Below, piece after piece: positions 1 to 12,024 of a DNA stretch of 64,000 nt. Origin of the DNA: Methylosinus trichosporium OB3b (GTDB lineage Bacteria > Pseudomonadota > Alphaproteobacteria > Rhizobiales > Beijerinckiaceae); contig NZ_CP023737.1 of NCBI RefSeq assembly GCF_002752655.1, forward strand, positions 558,001-622,000, in the 5' to 3' direction. How positions within the stretch are numbered: position 1 is the stretch's first letter; every line of letters begins with the position of its first letter. Both the position numbers and the translations under genes were made by a program. The notes below the pieces were generated by a model. It searched no databases and was not told where the DNA came from. It saw only the letters and a program-made list of their open reading frames with translations.

Positions 1-1
1 C

Positions 2-184
2 AAAGGCTTCGTCGTTCTTCCGAAGCGATGGGTCGTCGAGAGGACGTTCGGTTGGATCAACCGCGCGCGCCGCCTCGCCAAGGACTTCGAGGCGACCACC
101 AAATCATCGCTGGCCTGGCTGCTTCTCGCTCTCGCTTTCCTGCTCATGCGCCGGCTTGCGAGGCTCGATCGCCGGATCGCTTGA
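2..184 (+). pseudogene. IS5-family transposase, C-terminal end (cut by window edge)
   Basis: An open frame enters from the left edge and ends in TGA at 182-184. The 60 residues read [20 protein letters not shown] and continue with [26 protein letters not shown] is the C-terminal DDE signature region of IS5/IS427-group transposases, in which the E of VVERTF is the catalytic glutamate; a hydrophobic helix and a basic tail follow. Only this end is visible, so I cannot say whether the element is intact upstream. The next gene stops only about 40 bp further on, so the right end of the insertion lies in that gap, but I could not define a terminal inverted repeat. Confidence 0.8.
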
Positions 185-226
185 ATTTCGAGTCGGGCTC
201 TAAAATCTCATGCTCAATCAGAGTTT

Positions 227-610
227 TTAGTGAAATCCGGGAGCGTATTGCCGTGCCACGCGACCGCAGAGGGCATACGTATCGTATCGTTCCCACTGTA
301 ATTCGTCCCAATCCCTCGGAACTGAAACGGTATTGTATCCATTATACCCAATATATACATCTTCGTGGTGGTGGATGCGGATTTGGATATTGTCCCCTTC
401 AACTCTTTCGACATACCCAATCGTCATATTTTTTCGCCAATCGTTGGGGTCATAATATGAGCAAAGAATATCACCGACCACCTTCCGTGCGTGAATAGAT
501 TTATCAACCATAGCCCACTGTTCGGGATCACGACCGTCGTTGGCTGCATAGGAAGCTGATGAACATAAAAATAACCCAAATATCGCGATGATTACGCGGG
601 GCGTGGGCAT
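227..610 (-). CDS. Secreted hypothetical protein
   Basis: I do not recognise this 127-residue protein. It begins with MPTPRVIIAIFGLFLCSSAS, a clear signal peptide with likely cleavage after SYA, so it is probably periplasmic or secreted. The mature part is acidic and aromatic-rich, with a His-rich patch (IRIHHHEDVYIGYNGYN) and two cysteines that could pair. The ATG at 610 was chosen because a consensus AGGAG lies six bases upstream; a longer in-frame start at 721 has no such site. The gene is visibly AT-richer than its neighbours and ends next to the IS remnant, so it may have been acquired with that element or trimmed by it. Confidence 0.6.
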   Translation of the reverse strand: MPTPRVIIAIFGLFLCSSASYAANDGRDPEQWAMVDKSIHARKVVGDILCSYYDPNDWRKNMTIGYVERVEGDNIQIRIHHHEDVYIGYNGYNTVSVPRDWDELQWERYDTYALCGRVARQYAPGFH

Positions 611-849
611 AAAATTCTCCTGTGTTATGGCTACCGCCGGCCGCAACAGAAAAAACAGAGCCGCGGCGCTCGACAAAAGCGCGCGTCCTCTCGCTGGCGG
701 GGTCGGCCGGAACGTCACCATGAGACATTCGGAAGCCGCCGCCGTCGGCTTGTCAATGTGCGCAGGCGACCAGAGCGTGGCCGATACGCAAAATTTCTCC
801 GGTGTCGCTTCGCCGCCACAGCGGAGCGTGGCGCGAGCGGAGAAGGAGC

Positions 850-926
850 TGGCGACCCCGGCAGGATTCGAACCTGCGACCTACCGCTTAGAAGGCGGTT
901 GCTCTATCCGGCTGAGCTACGGGGTC
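850..926 (-). tRNA. tRNA-Arg (anticodon TCT)
   Basis: Read on the minus strand this folds as a complete 77-nt cloverleaf. The acceptor stem GACCCCG pairs with CGGGGTC, followed by discriminator G and an encoded CCA. The D arm is AGCTCAGCCGGATAGAGC, the anticodon stem CCGCC/GGCGG encloses the TCT loop, and the T arm contains GGTTCGAATCC. TCT decodes AGA arginine codons. Confidence 0.95.
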
Positions 927-963
927 CCTCGCGCCGAAGCGCGCGGACTTTGAAGCCGAAAGG

Positions 964-1272
964 TCAGTGCGTCCACTGGCCGACGCGTTGCGTCCTGAAA
1001 TTGTCCGAATAGGAGATCAGGCGCGGCTTGGCGCCGGGCTTGGGCTCCTCGACGCGATAGACGAGATAATTGCGCTCGGCGTAGGAGATCGCCTCCTCCT
1101 TAGTGGCGAACCGCAGCCTGATCTGCGCCTTGGTGTCCGAGGAGCTGGTCCAGCCCATCAGCGGATCGAGCTCGCGGGGCGTCTCTCTCTCGAACTCGAG
1201 CACCCAGGGGTGGGCCGGCCCCGGGCCGGACTGGGTCGCGCTGGGCGTCGGGCGATGTATGCGTGCGGTCAT
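964..1272 (-). CDS. ETC complex I subunit, NDUFS4-like
   Basis: This 102-residue protein matches the short alphaproteobacterial NDUFS4-like accessory protein associated with NADH:ubiquinone oxidoreductase. The N-terminus MTARIHRPT..ATQSG precedes WVLEFERETPRELDPLMGW, a run of SSDT..QIRLRF, and the ending AERNYLVYRVEEP with SYSDNFRTQRVGQWTH; the DPLMGW, FATKEEA and F(K/R)..R...WTH elements typify the family. The ATG at 1272 was preferred because a longer frame up to 1389 runs into the tRNA-Pro gene. It sits alone between two tRNA genes, away from any nuo operon. The role in complex I is known from the mitochondrial homologue and inferred here. Confidence 0.88.
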   Translation of the reverse strand: MTARIHRPTPSATQSGPGPAHPWVLEFERETPRELDPLMGWTSSSDTKAQIRLRFATKEEAISYAERNYLVYRVEEPKPGAKPRLISYSDNFRTQRVGQWTH

Positions 1273-1345
1273 ATCGGGCCTCGGCAGGATGCGGCGCTGA
1301 GCCGCCCTCGTGAAATCTCTGCGACGGCGGGAGCGAGGAGCCTCG

Positions 1346-1422
1346 TGGTCGGGGCAGCAGGATTCGAACCTGCGACCTGAAGTACCCAAAACTTCCGCGC
1401 TACCAGGCTGCGCTATACCCCG
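1346..1422 (-). tRNA. tRNA-Pro (anticodon TGG)
   Basis: On the minus strand the acceptor stem CGGGGTA pairs with TGCCCCG (one T-G pair), followed by discriminator A and encoded CCA. The D arm AGCGCAGCCTGGTAGCGC, the anticodon stem GAAGT/ACTTC around TTTGGGT, and the T arm GGTTCGAATCC are all present, total 77 nt. Anticodon TGG reads CCN proline codons. It lies 73 bp upstream of the NDUFS4-like start on the same strand. Confidence 0.95.
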
Positions 1423-1507
1423 TCTCGCGAATGGCCCCGGACGCCCGCTTCCGCCGCTGTTTCGCTAGCACGAGCCGGCCGGCGCGTCGAGCCGCAAAAA
1501 GCCCTCT

Positions 1508-1981
1508 TCATCGCTTGAAGATCGGATGGCGCACCTCGTCGCCGACCGCGATCGACAGCCGCTTCGCCGTGCCCGCGCTCAACTCGATCACCGCAAGCGC
1601 CGGCGCGCCGGAGGAGATGATCCGCTCCGAATAAGGCTCGGCCCCGAGCGCGAGCGACACCACCCGTCCGTCGCGCCCGACGAACACCATGTCGAGCGAC
1701 AGCGGCGTGTTGCGCATCCACATGGAGACCGGCCGCTCCTCGTGGAAGTCGAACAGCATGCCGCCGTCCTCGGGCAGCGAGGTCCGGAACATCAGCCCCT
1801 TCTCGCGTTCCTTCTGCGTGCGCGCGACCTCGACCCGCAGCCGATGCGCGCCGGTCGCGGTGACGATCTCCATCGGCTCCACCGCCGCCGCTCGAGCCGT
1901 GACCGGCCCGGCGGTCATGGCGACGAGCGCCGCGAGCGCCAACAGAAAGCGCGTCAGTCCCTTCGCCAAACTGCCCGGCAT
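1508..1981 (-). CDS. DUF192 family secreted protein
   Basis: The 157-residue product starts with an export signal (MPGSLAKGLTRFLLALAALV, cleavage likely after ARA). The mature domain contains the DUF192 hallmarks EKGLMFRTSLPEDGGMLF, the aromatic stretch SMWMRNTPLSLDMVFV and a C-terminal V.E...G.....I..GD. DUF192 proteins are small beta-rich periplasmic or secreted proteins without an established function. The start at 1981 sits directly before the signal peptide; a longer frame begins at 2050. It is the first gene upstream of the tRNA-Pro gene and appears to be a single transcription unit. Confidence 0.85.
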   Translation of the reverse strand: MPGSLAKGLTRFLLALAALVAMTAGPVTARAAAVEPMEIVTATGAHRLRVEVARTQKEREKGLMFRTSLPEDGGMLFDFHEERPVSMWMRNTPLSLDMVFVGRDGRVVSLALGAEPYSERIISSGAPALAVIELSAGTAKRLSIAVGDEVRHPIFKR

Positions 1982-2116
1982 GACGATCCGCCTCGCTGAT
2001 CTCCACGACGCCGCCCCGCGGCGTCCATTCGTCGGCCTCAGCCTTGCCATGCGGAGTGAAAATTGGAAAGGGTCGAAACGCCGCGCCCGCCCGCGACGCG
2101 CGTCATCGAACGCTGC

Positions 2117-2150
2117 AAAAACAAAGAGCGAGCCTCGGCGGCTCGCTCCT
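2117..2150 (-). terminator. Rho-independent terminator of the double cold-shock gene
   Basis: On the minus strand a perfect 9-bp stem, GAGCGAGCC / GGCTCGCTC with a 5-nt loop, is followed by a T-rich run (TTTGTTTTT). It lies about 35 bp after the stop of the cold-shock gene. The GAGCGAGCC stem recurs in other intergenic palindromes of this window. Confidence 0.85.
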
Positions 2151-2181
2151 TCTGCCCTGTCAAATCAGCCGACACACGCTG

Positions 2182-2769
2182 CTAGTGAGATGCGGGCAGA
2201 GCCGATTCGAGCGGGCGCACCTCGGTCGCCATCAGGCCCTTGGGGCCATCGCCATAACGGACCAGCACACTGTCGCCCGGCTTCAATTCGGCGAGGCCAT
2301 AGCGACGAACCGTCTCCATATGGAGAAAGATATCGTCGGTGCCGTCGCCGCGCGTGAGGAAGCCGAATCCTTTCACGCGGTTGAACCATTTGACGATGGC
2401 GATCTCATAGCCGCTGGACGGCGTCACCTGCGAATGGGTGCGCGCCGACGCGCTCTGCGCCGGATGGATGGCGGTCGATTCGTCGATGGCGACGACGCGG
2501 AACACCTGCATTCCCTTCGGACGCTTCTGCGCTTCGCAGACCACTCGCGCGCCTTCATAAGCGGTTTGAAATCCCGACCGCCGCAATGTCGTGACATGTA
2601 AAAGGATATCCGCGCCACCGTCATCCGGAACGACGAACCCATAGCCTTTGGAGACATCGAACCACTTGATGGCTCCTGATACTTCGATCAGATCGAGTGC
2701 GGCTTGTTCGCCTTCGACATTGATGGTCGACGCGCTCAACTCATTCTGGAATGAAATTTTGGCGCCCAA
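2182..2769 (-). CDS. Tandem cold-shock domain protein (CspA family)
   Basis: This 195-residue protein carries two cold-shock OB folds. The first, about residues 31-97, has GAIKWFDVSKGYGFVVPDDG followed by DILLHVTTL; the second, about 122-188, has AIVKWFNRVKGFGFLTRGDG followed by DIFLHMETV. These are RNP1 and RNP2 nucleic-acid-binding motifs, so it should bind single-stranded RNA or DNA as an RNA chaperone. Two-domain Csp proteins of this length are common in Rhizobiales. The start is TTG at 2769, supported by AGGGGGAG upstream; the next in-frame ATG would remove the N-terminal extension. A terminator follows the gene and a candidate promoter lies about 100 bp upstream, leaving a long leader as in many csp genes. 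Confidence 0.9.
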   Translation of the reverse strand: MGAKISFQNELSASTINVEGEQAALDLIEVSGAIKWFDVSKGYGFVVPDDGGADILLHVTTLRRSGFQTAYEGARVVCEAQKRPKGMQVFRVVAIDESTAIHPAQSASARTHSQVTPSSGYEIAIVKWFNRVKGFGFLTRGDGTDDIFLHMETVRRYGLAELKPGDSVLVRYGDGPKGLMATEVRPLESALPASH

Positions 2770-3268
2770 CAGACCAACTCCCCCTGCCGATTCAGTTGCT
2801 GACGCTCGCCTCGCCCGGCCCGCTCATCTATCGTGCGAATCGCGGCGTCGCCTGTGAATCACTGGAGTTAAGATATCATCGCCGGAGCGGCGTCCAACCG
2901 ACTTTTTTGTCGCGAAGCCGTTTGTTGTGGATACGAATCCGATAAATGCGTTGCGTTGCAGAGGGCTGCGTGCAGGTTACGCGAATTACCGTACGCATGC
3001 GCTTGCCATGTCGAGAAGGAGTCCGAAATGCGTCCCGCTCGGTCCAATCCTGTGACGAGCGCGACGAACCGGCGCCGCTCCCGCGGCGAGAACGGACTTC
3101 TACGTCGCGTCAACACAAAAATGTTCGCATCGTCGTGCGCCCCCGCGCGACGGCGCCCCTGGACAGGGCCGCGCGAACCAATATGGTCGCCGGCGGGCGG
3201 TTGACCGATCGCAATTCCCGCGAGAAAATCGCGCGCTGGTCGCGCCCCGCGCCACAGGACCTCAGCTC
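2770..3268. other. Intergenic region between divergent genes; candidate csp promoter
   Basis: About 500 bp without a convincing gene. Short open frames on both strands here are Arg/Ser-rich and unlike real proteins. On the minus strand TTGGAC (2892-2897), a 16-bp spacer and TATCTT (2870-2875) form a plausible sigma-70-like promoter for the cold-shock gene, giving a leader of roughly 95 nt. No operator or riboswitch was recognised. Confidence 0.35.
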
Positions 3269-4708
3269 ATGACCTTTCTGTCCCCGCAAGACGACCGCCG
3301 CATCGCTTCCGACGACGCCGCGCCCAATTTCGATCTCGCCGAGCGCTACGCCGAGCGCGAGGCCGATCGGTTCGACTTGCATGCGACGCATCTCAACGAA
3401 ATGTGGGTGCGCGTGCTGAAAACCATCGGCTATGACGTCGGCTTCGTCCGCGGCTCCGGGCAATATTTGTTCGACCGCAAGGGCGCGCGCTATCTCGATC
3501 TCCTGAGCGGCTGGGGCGTGTTCGCGATCGGGCGCAACCATCCATCGCTGCGCGCCGCGCTGATGAGCGTGCTCTCCGCCGATCTCCCCAATCTGGTGCA
3601 GCTCGACGTGTCCGTGCCGGCGGCCCTGCTCGCCGAGCGGCTGCTCGCCTATGCGCCCTGGCTCGACAAGACGTTCTTCGCCAATTCGGGAGCCGAGGCG
3701 GTCGAGGCGGCGATCAAATTCGCCCGCGCCGCGACGGGCCGCGACGGCCTCGTGCATTGCGGCCATTCCTTCCACGGCCTCACCTGCGGCGCGCTCTCGC
3801 TCAACGGCGACGCGATCTTCAAGAAGGGCTTCGGCTCGCTTCTGCCCAATGTGCGCGAGATCCCCTTCGACGATCTTCCAGCGCTCGAGGCCGCTCTGCG
3901 CGGACGCGACGTCGCCGCCTTCTTCGTCGAGCCCATACAGGGCAAGGGCGTCAACATGCCCAAGGACGATTATCTCGCCGAGGCGGCGGCGCTATGCCGT
4001 AAATATGGGACGCTGCTCGTCGCCGACGAAATCCAGACCGGCCTCGGCCGCACTGGCAAATTCTTCGCCATCGAGCATTATCGCGTCGAGCCGGACATGG
4101 TTCTGGTCGCCAAGGCGCTGTCGGGAGGCCATGTGCCAGTCGGCGCGGTGCTGACGCGCAAATGGATCTTCGACAAGGTGTTCGACCGCATGGATCGCGC
4201 GGTCGTGCATGGATCGACCTTCGGCAAGAACGATCTCGCCATGGCGGCCGGACTCGCGACGCTGGAGGTGATCGCCGCCGAGCGTCTCGTCGAGAACTCC
4301 GCCGCCAAGGGCGAGCGGCTGCTCGCCGCCTTCCGCGCCATGGCCGAGCGCTACGAGCTCGTCCACGATGTGCGCGGCAAGGGGCTGATGATCGGCGTCG
4401 AGTTCGGCGAGCCGCGCTCGCTGAAGTTGAAAGCGGCGTGGAACCTCTTGGAGACGGTGAACTCCGGCCTGTTCTGTCAGCTCATCAGCATTCCGCTGTT
4501 CGAGCAGCACAAGGTGCTGACGCAGGTCGCCGGCCATGGCAATCACACCATCAAGCTGCTGCCGCCGCTCACTCTCGACGATTTCGATTGCGATTGGGTC
4601 GAGCGCTCCTTCGACAAGGTGATCGCCGACGCCCATGACGCCCCGGGCGCCGTATGGTCGCTCGGCAAGACGCTCGCCGGCCATGCGCTGAAAGCGAAGC
4701 TCGGCTGA
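3269..4708 (+). CDS. Class III PLP-dependent aminotransferase
   Basis: A full-length 479-residue fold-type I aminotransferase of the acetylornithine/ornithine class. GAEAVEAAIKFARA (about 141-154), the cofactor aspartate in VADEIQTG (Asp253) and the PLP lysine in VLVAKALSGG (Lys282) are present. The family transfers an amino group from an omega-amine or amino acid to an oxo acid. The N-terminal RVLKTIGYDVGF..G.G.YL region resembles the HpnO-type aminotransferases that make aminobacteriohopanetriol in some hopanoid producers, but no hopanoid gene is nearby and I do not assign the symbol. It is monocistronic, with a weak ribosome-binding site (CAGGA) before the ATG. Confidence 0.85.
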   Translation: MTFLSPQDDRRIASDDAAPNFDLAERYAEREADRFDLHATHLNEMWVRVLKTIGYDVGFVRGSGQYLFDRKGARYLDLLSGWGVFAIGRNHPSLRAALMSVLSADLPNLVQLDVSVPAALLAERLLAYAPWLDKTFFANSGAEAVEAAIKFARAATGRDGLVHCGHSFHGLTCGALSLNGDAIFKKGFGSLLPNVREIPFDDLPALEAALRGRDVAAFFVEPIQGKGVNMPKDDYLAEAAALCRKYGTLLVADEIQTGLGRTGKFFAIEHYRVEPDMVLVAKALSGGHVPVGAVLTRKWIFDKVFDRMDRAVVHGSTFGKNDLAMAAGLATLEVIAAERLVENSAAKGERLLAAFRAMAERYELVHDVRGKGLMIGVEFGEPRSLKLKAAWNLLETVNSGLFCQLISIPLFEQHKVLTQVAGHGNHTIKLLPPLTLDDFDCDWVERSFDKVIADAHDAPGAVWSLGKTLAGHALKAKLG

Positions 4709-4836
4709 CTCTCCGAGCTTTCGACGCCTCGCGAGGGAACGCGCCTTGCTGCGTCTCGATGCGCGACGAGGCGGCTGCGCCGAATTGAGACGACCGCCGC
4801 GCCGCGCCTCCGATTCGAGACGGAAAGGCGTCGACC

Positions 4837-5247
4837 ATGCGTTCGAGTGTGAAGTTCACCATTGCTGTTGTTTCGACCCTGCTGGCCGGCGGTGCGCTTG
4901 CCGCGCCGCGCGATCCGCTGATCATTCCCGGAATCGGGCCGGAAGCGTCGCACGCGGCCGCCTATCGCCCGCGCTATGCGTCGCCCGCGGCTCCGCGTTA
5001 CTCCACCGCGGCGATCTATCCTGCCCCGCGTCACCAGCATCGCTATTGGGTCGCGGAAGCGCGCCCACGCGTCCGCGTCGCCGCTTACGCGCCCCGGCGC
5101 CTCGACGCTCCGGTGTGGGACGCTCCGCGCTATTACGACGACGAGTATCGGCCCGCCGCCTACAACGCCGCCGACGCTTATCCGCCGCCCGCGCGTCCCT
5201 GGCTGCGCTCGGCGCCGCTCTGCCCCGGCGGCTATGGCGGCTGGTGA
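4837..5247 (+). CDS. Small secreted Pro/Tyr/Arg-rich protein
   Basis: I do not recognise this 136-residue protein. It has a clean signal peptide (MRSSVKFTIAVVSTLLAGGA, cleavage after ALA). The mature chain is low-complexity, rich in Pro, Ala, Tyr and Arg, with repeated APRY/PRYY-like units, and ends in GGYGGW. Such proteins are common small envelope proteins in Rhizobiales, but no function follows from the sequence. GGAAAGG lies upstream of the ATG. A dispersed repeat begins just after the stop. Confidence 0.65.
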   Translation: MRSSVKFTIAVVSTLLAGGALAAPRDPLIIPGIGPEASHAAAYRPRYASPAAPRYSTAAIYPAPRHQHRYWVAEARPRVRVAAYAPRRLDAPVWDAPRYYDDEYRPAAYNAADAYPPPARPWLRSAPLCPGGYGGW

Positions 5248-5254
5248 GGCGACG

Positions 5255-5302
5255 AGAGCGCTCCGATCAGAATTCGCTCAAACGAAACAATCTTAGGGCG
5301 CA
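5255..5302. repeat. Dispersed intergenic repeat, family E (copy 1)
   Basis: Contains GAATTCGCTCAAAC (5270-5283), identical to 58821-58834, inside a longer similar context (GAGCGCTCCGATC before, AATCTTAGGGCG after). Related but more diverged pieces occur at 46919-46957 and 55082-55110. The partial palindrome around TCCGATC..GAATT and its intergenic locations suggest a non-coding dispersed element. Confidence 0.6.
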
Positions 5303-5347
5303 TTCTGCGGCCAAGACTGCGCTCCTCACGAGCGAGGACCCGAACCG

Positions 5348-6277
5348 ATGTCCATGACGCGCCGCGCATTTCTCGCCACCGCCGTCAGCGGCGCGGCGTC
5401 GGTTCTCGCGAGCACGGCCTATGGCTTCGGCTTCGGACCGATGCTGGCGCCGCGCGTCGCGCGCTATCGAGTCGCGCCGCGCGATTGGCCGAACGGCTTC
5501 TCGCTCGAGATCGCCGCGCTCTCGGACTTGCACGCTTGCGATCCCTTCATGTCGATCGAGCGGATCGAGGGAATCGTCGAGCGCATGAACGCGCTGCGGC
5601 CGGATGTGATCGTGCTGCTCGGCGATTATGTCGCCGGCATCCGCCGCCGCCTCGCGACGCCCATTCCTTCCGCCGATTGGGCGCGCGCGCTGTCACGTCT
5701 GTCGGCGCCGCTCGGCGTCCATGCAATCCTCGGCAATCATGATGTCTGGGACGATCTCGTCGTGCAGCGCGACGGCGGCGGAACCACGCATTCGCGCCGG
5801 GCGCTCGAGGCCAATGGCGTGCCGGTCTATGAGAACGAGGTCGCGCGCCTGCGGAGCGGCGATCGCTCCTTCTGGCTCGCCGGTCTCGCCGATCAGCATG
5901 CGATTCCGGTCGGACGTCTGCGCTGGCGCGGCTTCGACGATCTGCCGAAAACGCTCGCCGCGGTCACGACCGACGACCCGGTGATCCTGCTCGCGCATGA
6001 GCCCGACATTTTCGCGAAGGTTCCGAATCGCGTCGCTCTGACGCTCAGCGGGCACACGCATGGCGGCCAGGTGCGGCTGATGGGCTGGTCGCCCTATATC
6101 CCGTCGCGATTCGGCAATCGCTACGCCTATGGACATATCATCGAGAACGAGAAGCACCTCATCGTCTCCGGCGGCCTCGGCTGCACCATGCTGCCGTTCC
6201 GGTTCGGCGTCCCGCCGGAGATCCTGCACATCAGGGTCGAAGCCCCGGGCGTGACGCGGTCATTGTCCGGACCGTAA
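5348..6277 (+). CDS. Tat-exported metallophosphoesterase (YkuE/YaeI type)
   Basis: The 309-residue protein starts with a twin-arginine leader (SMTRRAFLATAVSG), so export in folded form is likely. The calcineurin-like blocks follow in order: SDLHACD (Asp60, His62), LLGDYVAG (Asp93), GNHD (Asn130-His131), LLAHEPD, and LSGHTHGGQ near residue 235. These bind a dinuclear metal centre. The TRRAFL leader with the GHTHGGQ box places it with YkuE/YaeI phosphodiesterases, several of which act on envelope lipid intermediates; the substrate here is unknown. The ATG at 5348 is followed by a second in-frame ATG two codons later. Confidence 0.88.
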   Translation: MSMTRRAFLATAVSGAASVLASTAYGFGFGPMLAPRVARYRVAPRDWPNGFSLEIAALSDLHACDPFMSIERIEGIVERMNALRPDVIVLLGDYVAGIRRRLATPIPSADWARALSRLSAPLGVHAILGNHDVWDDLVVQRDGGGTTHSRRALEANGVPVYENEVARLRSGDRSFWLAGLADQHAIPVGRLRWRGFDDLPKTLAAVTTDDPVILLAHEPDIFAKVPNRVALTLSGHTHGGQVRLMGWSPYIPSRFGNRYAYGHIIENEKHLIVSGGLGCTMLPFRFGVPPEILHIRVEAPGVTRSLSGP

Positions 6278-6307
6278 CGAGTCAGAACCTTTGCAATGAA
6301 AGGCGGC

Positions 6308-6461
6308 CGTCATTGCGAGGAGCGAAGCGACGAAGCAATCCAGAGCCGCAGGGCGGATTCTCGACGGTCTTCCCTTCGCGACGCGCCCGCATTGCGGCGA
6401 GGAAATCGCCCCAGCAATCGCCCCGCGGCTCTGGATTGCTTCGCTGCGCTCGCAATGACGG
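6308..6461. repeat. Palindromic dispersed repeat, family A (copy 1)
   Basis: The left arm contains GTCATTGCGAG and GAAGCAATCCAGAGCCG (6309-6348) and the right arm is its inverse, CGGCTCTGGATTGCTTCGC and CTCGCAATGACGG (6426-6461). The interior includes ACGGTCTTCCCTTCGCGACG. A second unit with the same arms and interior lies at 6802-6951 and a partial unit at 62257-62300. Very similar CATTGCGAG/CAATCCAG repeats are widespread in Rhizobiales genomes. Confidence 0.85.
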
Positions 6462-6470
6462 TGCGAGCCC

Positions 6471-6761
6471 TTATCGCGCGAGATCTTCGTAGAGGTCGCT
6501 CCATATCGGATTCATCGATTCGATCAGCGCGAGCTTTTGACGCCGCGATCCGCCCTTCAGCTGCTTCTCTCGTGCGATCGCTTCAACCATCCGCTCATAA
6601 TATTCGTAACACACGAGGAGCTTGCATCCGTACCGGGTGGTGAATCCCGGCGTGAGGCCTTCACGATGCTGATAGGCGCGCTGCGACAAATTCGACGTGA
6701 TGCCCGTATAGAGTGTTCCGTTCCGGCTGCTGGCGATGATGTAGACGGCAGGCTGCTTCAC
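6471..6761 (-). CDS. GIY-YIG nuclease-superfamily protein
   Basis: This 96-residue single-domain protein carries the GIY-YIG core: VYIIASSRNGTLYTGITSNL holds both strands (VYI and YTG), followed by the conserved arginine in RAYQHREG and the later Y..YE....A..REKQLKG helix with its Glu-containing ending. Such short proteins belong to the YhbQ/URI-like group; nuclease activity is expected but the biological role is not established. The start is GTG at 6761 with AAGGTAGAG upstream. The gene sits exactly between two copies of the family A palindrome, each within about 40 bp, so gene and repeats may form a unit. Confidence 0.85.
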   Translation of the reverse strand: MKQPAVYIIASSRNGTLYTGITSNLSQRAYQHREGLTPGFTTRYGCKLLVCYEYYERMVEAIAREKQLKGGSRRQKLALIESMNPIWSDLYEDLAR

Positions 6762-6801
6762 CGAGACTCTACCTTGCGGCTCTGCTCGTAATGACAGCTG
6801 T

Positions 6802-6951
6802 CGTCATTGCGAGCGTAGCGAAGCAATCCAGAGCCGAGGGACGGAATCTCCACGGTCTTCCCTTCGCGACGCGCGCCCATATTGCGACTAGGGAAACAGC
6901 CTTGCAAACGCCCCGCGGCTCTGGATTGCTTCGCTACGCTCGCAATGACGG
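6802..6951. repeat. Palindromic dispersed repeat, family A (copy 2)
   Basis: Same architecture as 6308-6461: left arm with CGTCATTGCGAGCGTAGCG and AAGCAATCCAGAGCCG, interior containing ACGGTCTTCCCTTCGCGACG, right arm CGGCTCTGGATTGCTTCGC and CGCAATGACGGC. It is in direct orientation relative to copy 1. It ends about 45 bp from the gltB stop and could fold into a strong hairpin at the gltB 3' end. Confidence 0.85.
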
Positions 6952-6997
6952 CCGCCTGCCACAGCGACGAAGAAACCCTTCATCCGCTGCGCTTCCA

Positions 6998-11656
<4,659 letters not shown>

Positions 11657-12024
11657 GGCGGCGTCTCCCGGACAAGATCGGGGCCGCTCGGCCGCTTTGC
11701 CGCGTCGCGCCCCGTTTTTAGCGTCGAATTCGTCCGACCGCTCCATCCTGTCCCGGCGCGAGGCAGAATGGTCAGCAAGGCTGACATATCAACGGCCAAT
11801 ATATTTGCCAGATTTCCGCAGCCGGCACAAGCGATCCGCGGTGCAGTTTTCAAGCCGCGCCGCCGGGAGCTCGGCGACGCGACCCGGGTGTCCCCACGGC
11901 TGATGGATCGCTTCGCTGCACTCGCGTGAGAACGGAGCGCCCGATTGCGACGGCGCGCCGGCTGGCGTAAGAACGCGCCGCGCCCTCGCCCTGCGGCGAG
12001 AGGCCCGCGAGCGAGGGACCGCTT
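11657..12024. other. gltB / HIT-gene divergent intergenic region
   Basis: Non-coding stretch between divergent starts. It holds the palindrome described separately at 11771-11785. On the minus strand TTGATA followed after 17 bp by ATTCTG overlaps this palindrome and is a weak promoter candidate for gltB. Nothing else was recognised. Confidence 0.4.
11771..11785. promoter_or_regulatory. Candidate operator upstream of gltB
   Basis: GTCAGCAAGGCTGAC is a perfect 6-bp inverted repeat around a 3-bp centre, followed by ATAT. It lies 115 bp upstream of the gltB start. The ilvE upstream region has GTCAATATAGCTGAC followed by GTAT, with the same GTCA-N7-TGAC geometry. The binding protein is unknown; an amino-acid-responsive regulator such as Lrp/AsnC is a guess. 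Confidence 0.45.

Noticed and set aside
588-953. Plus-strand frame over the tRNA-Arg region
   Set aside because: It runs through the tRNA gene (its protein carries the PAGFEPATYRLEGG string typical of translated tRNAs) and has no coding signature.
850-1422. Possible attachment site for an integrated element at the tRNA genes
   Set aside because: No integrase gene and no direct repeat of a tRNA 3' end was seen in the adjacent sequence.
2868-3272. Short frames on both strands in the csp/aminotransferase gap
   Set aside because: The products are Arg/Ser-rich without conserved features and no ribosome-binding site of note; not supported as genes.
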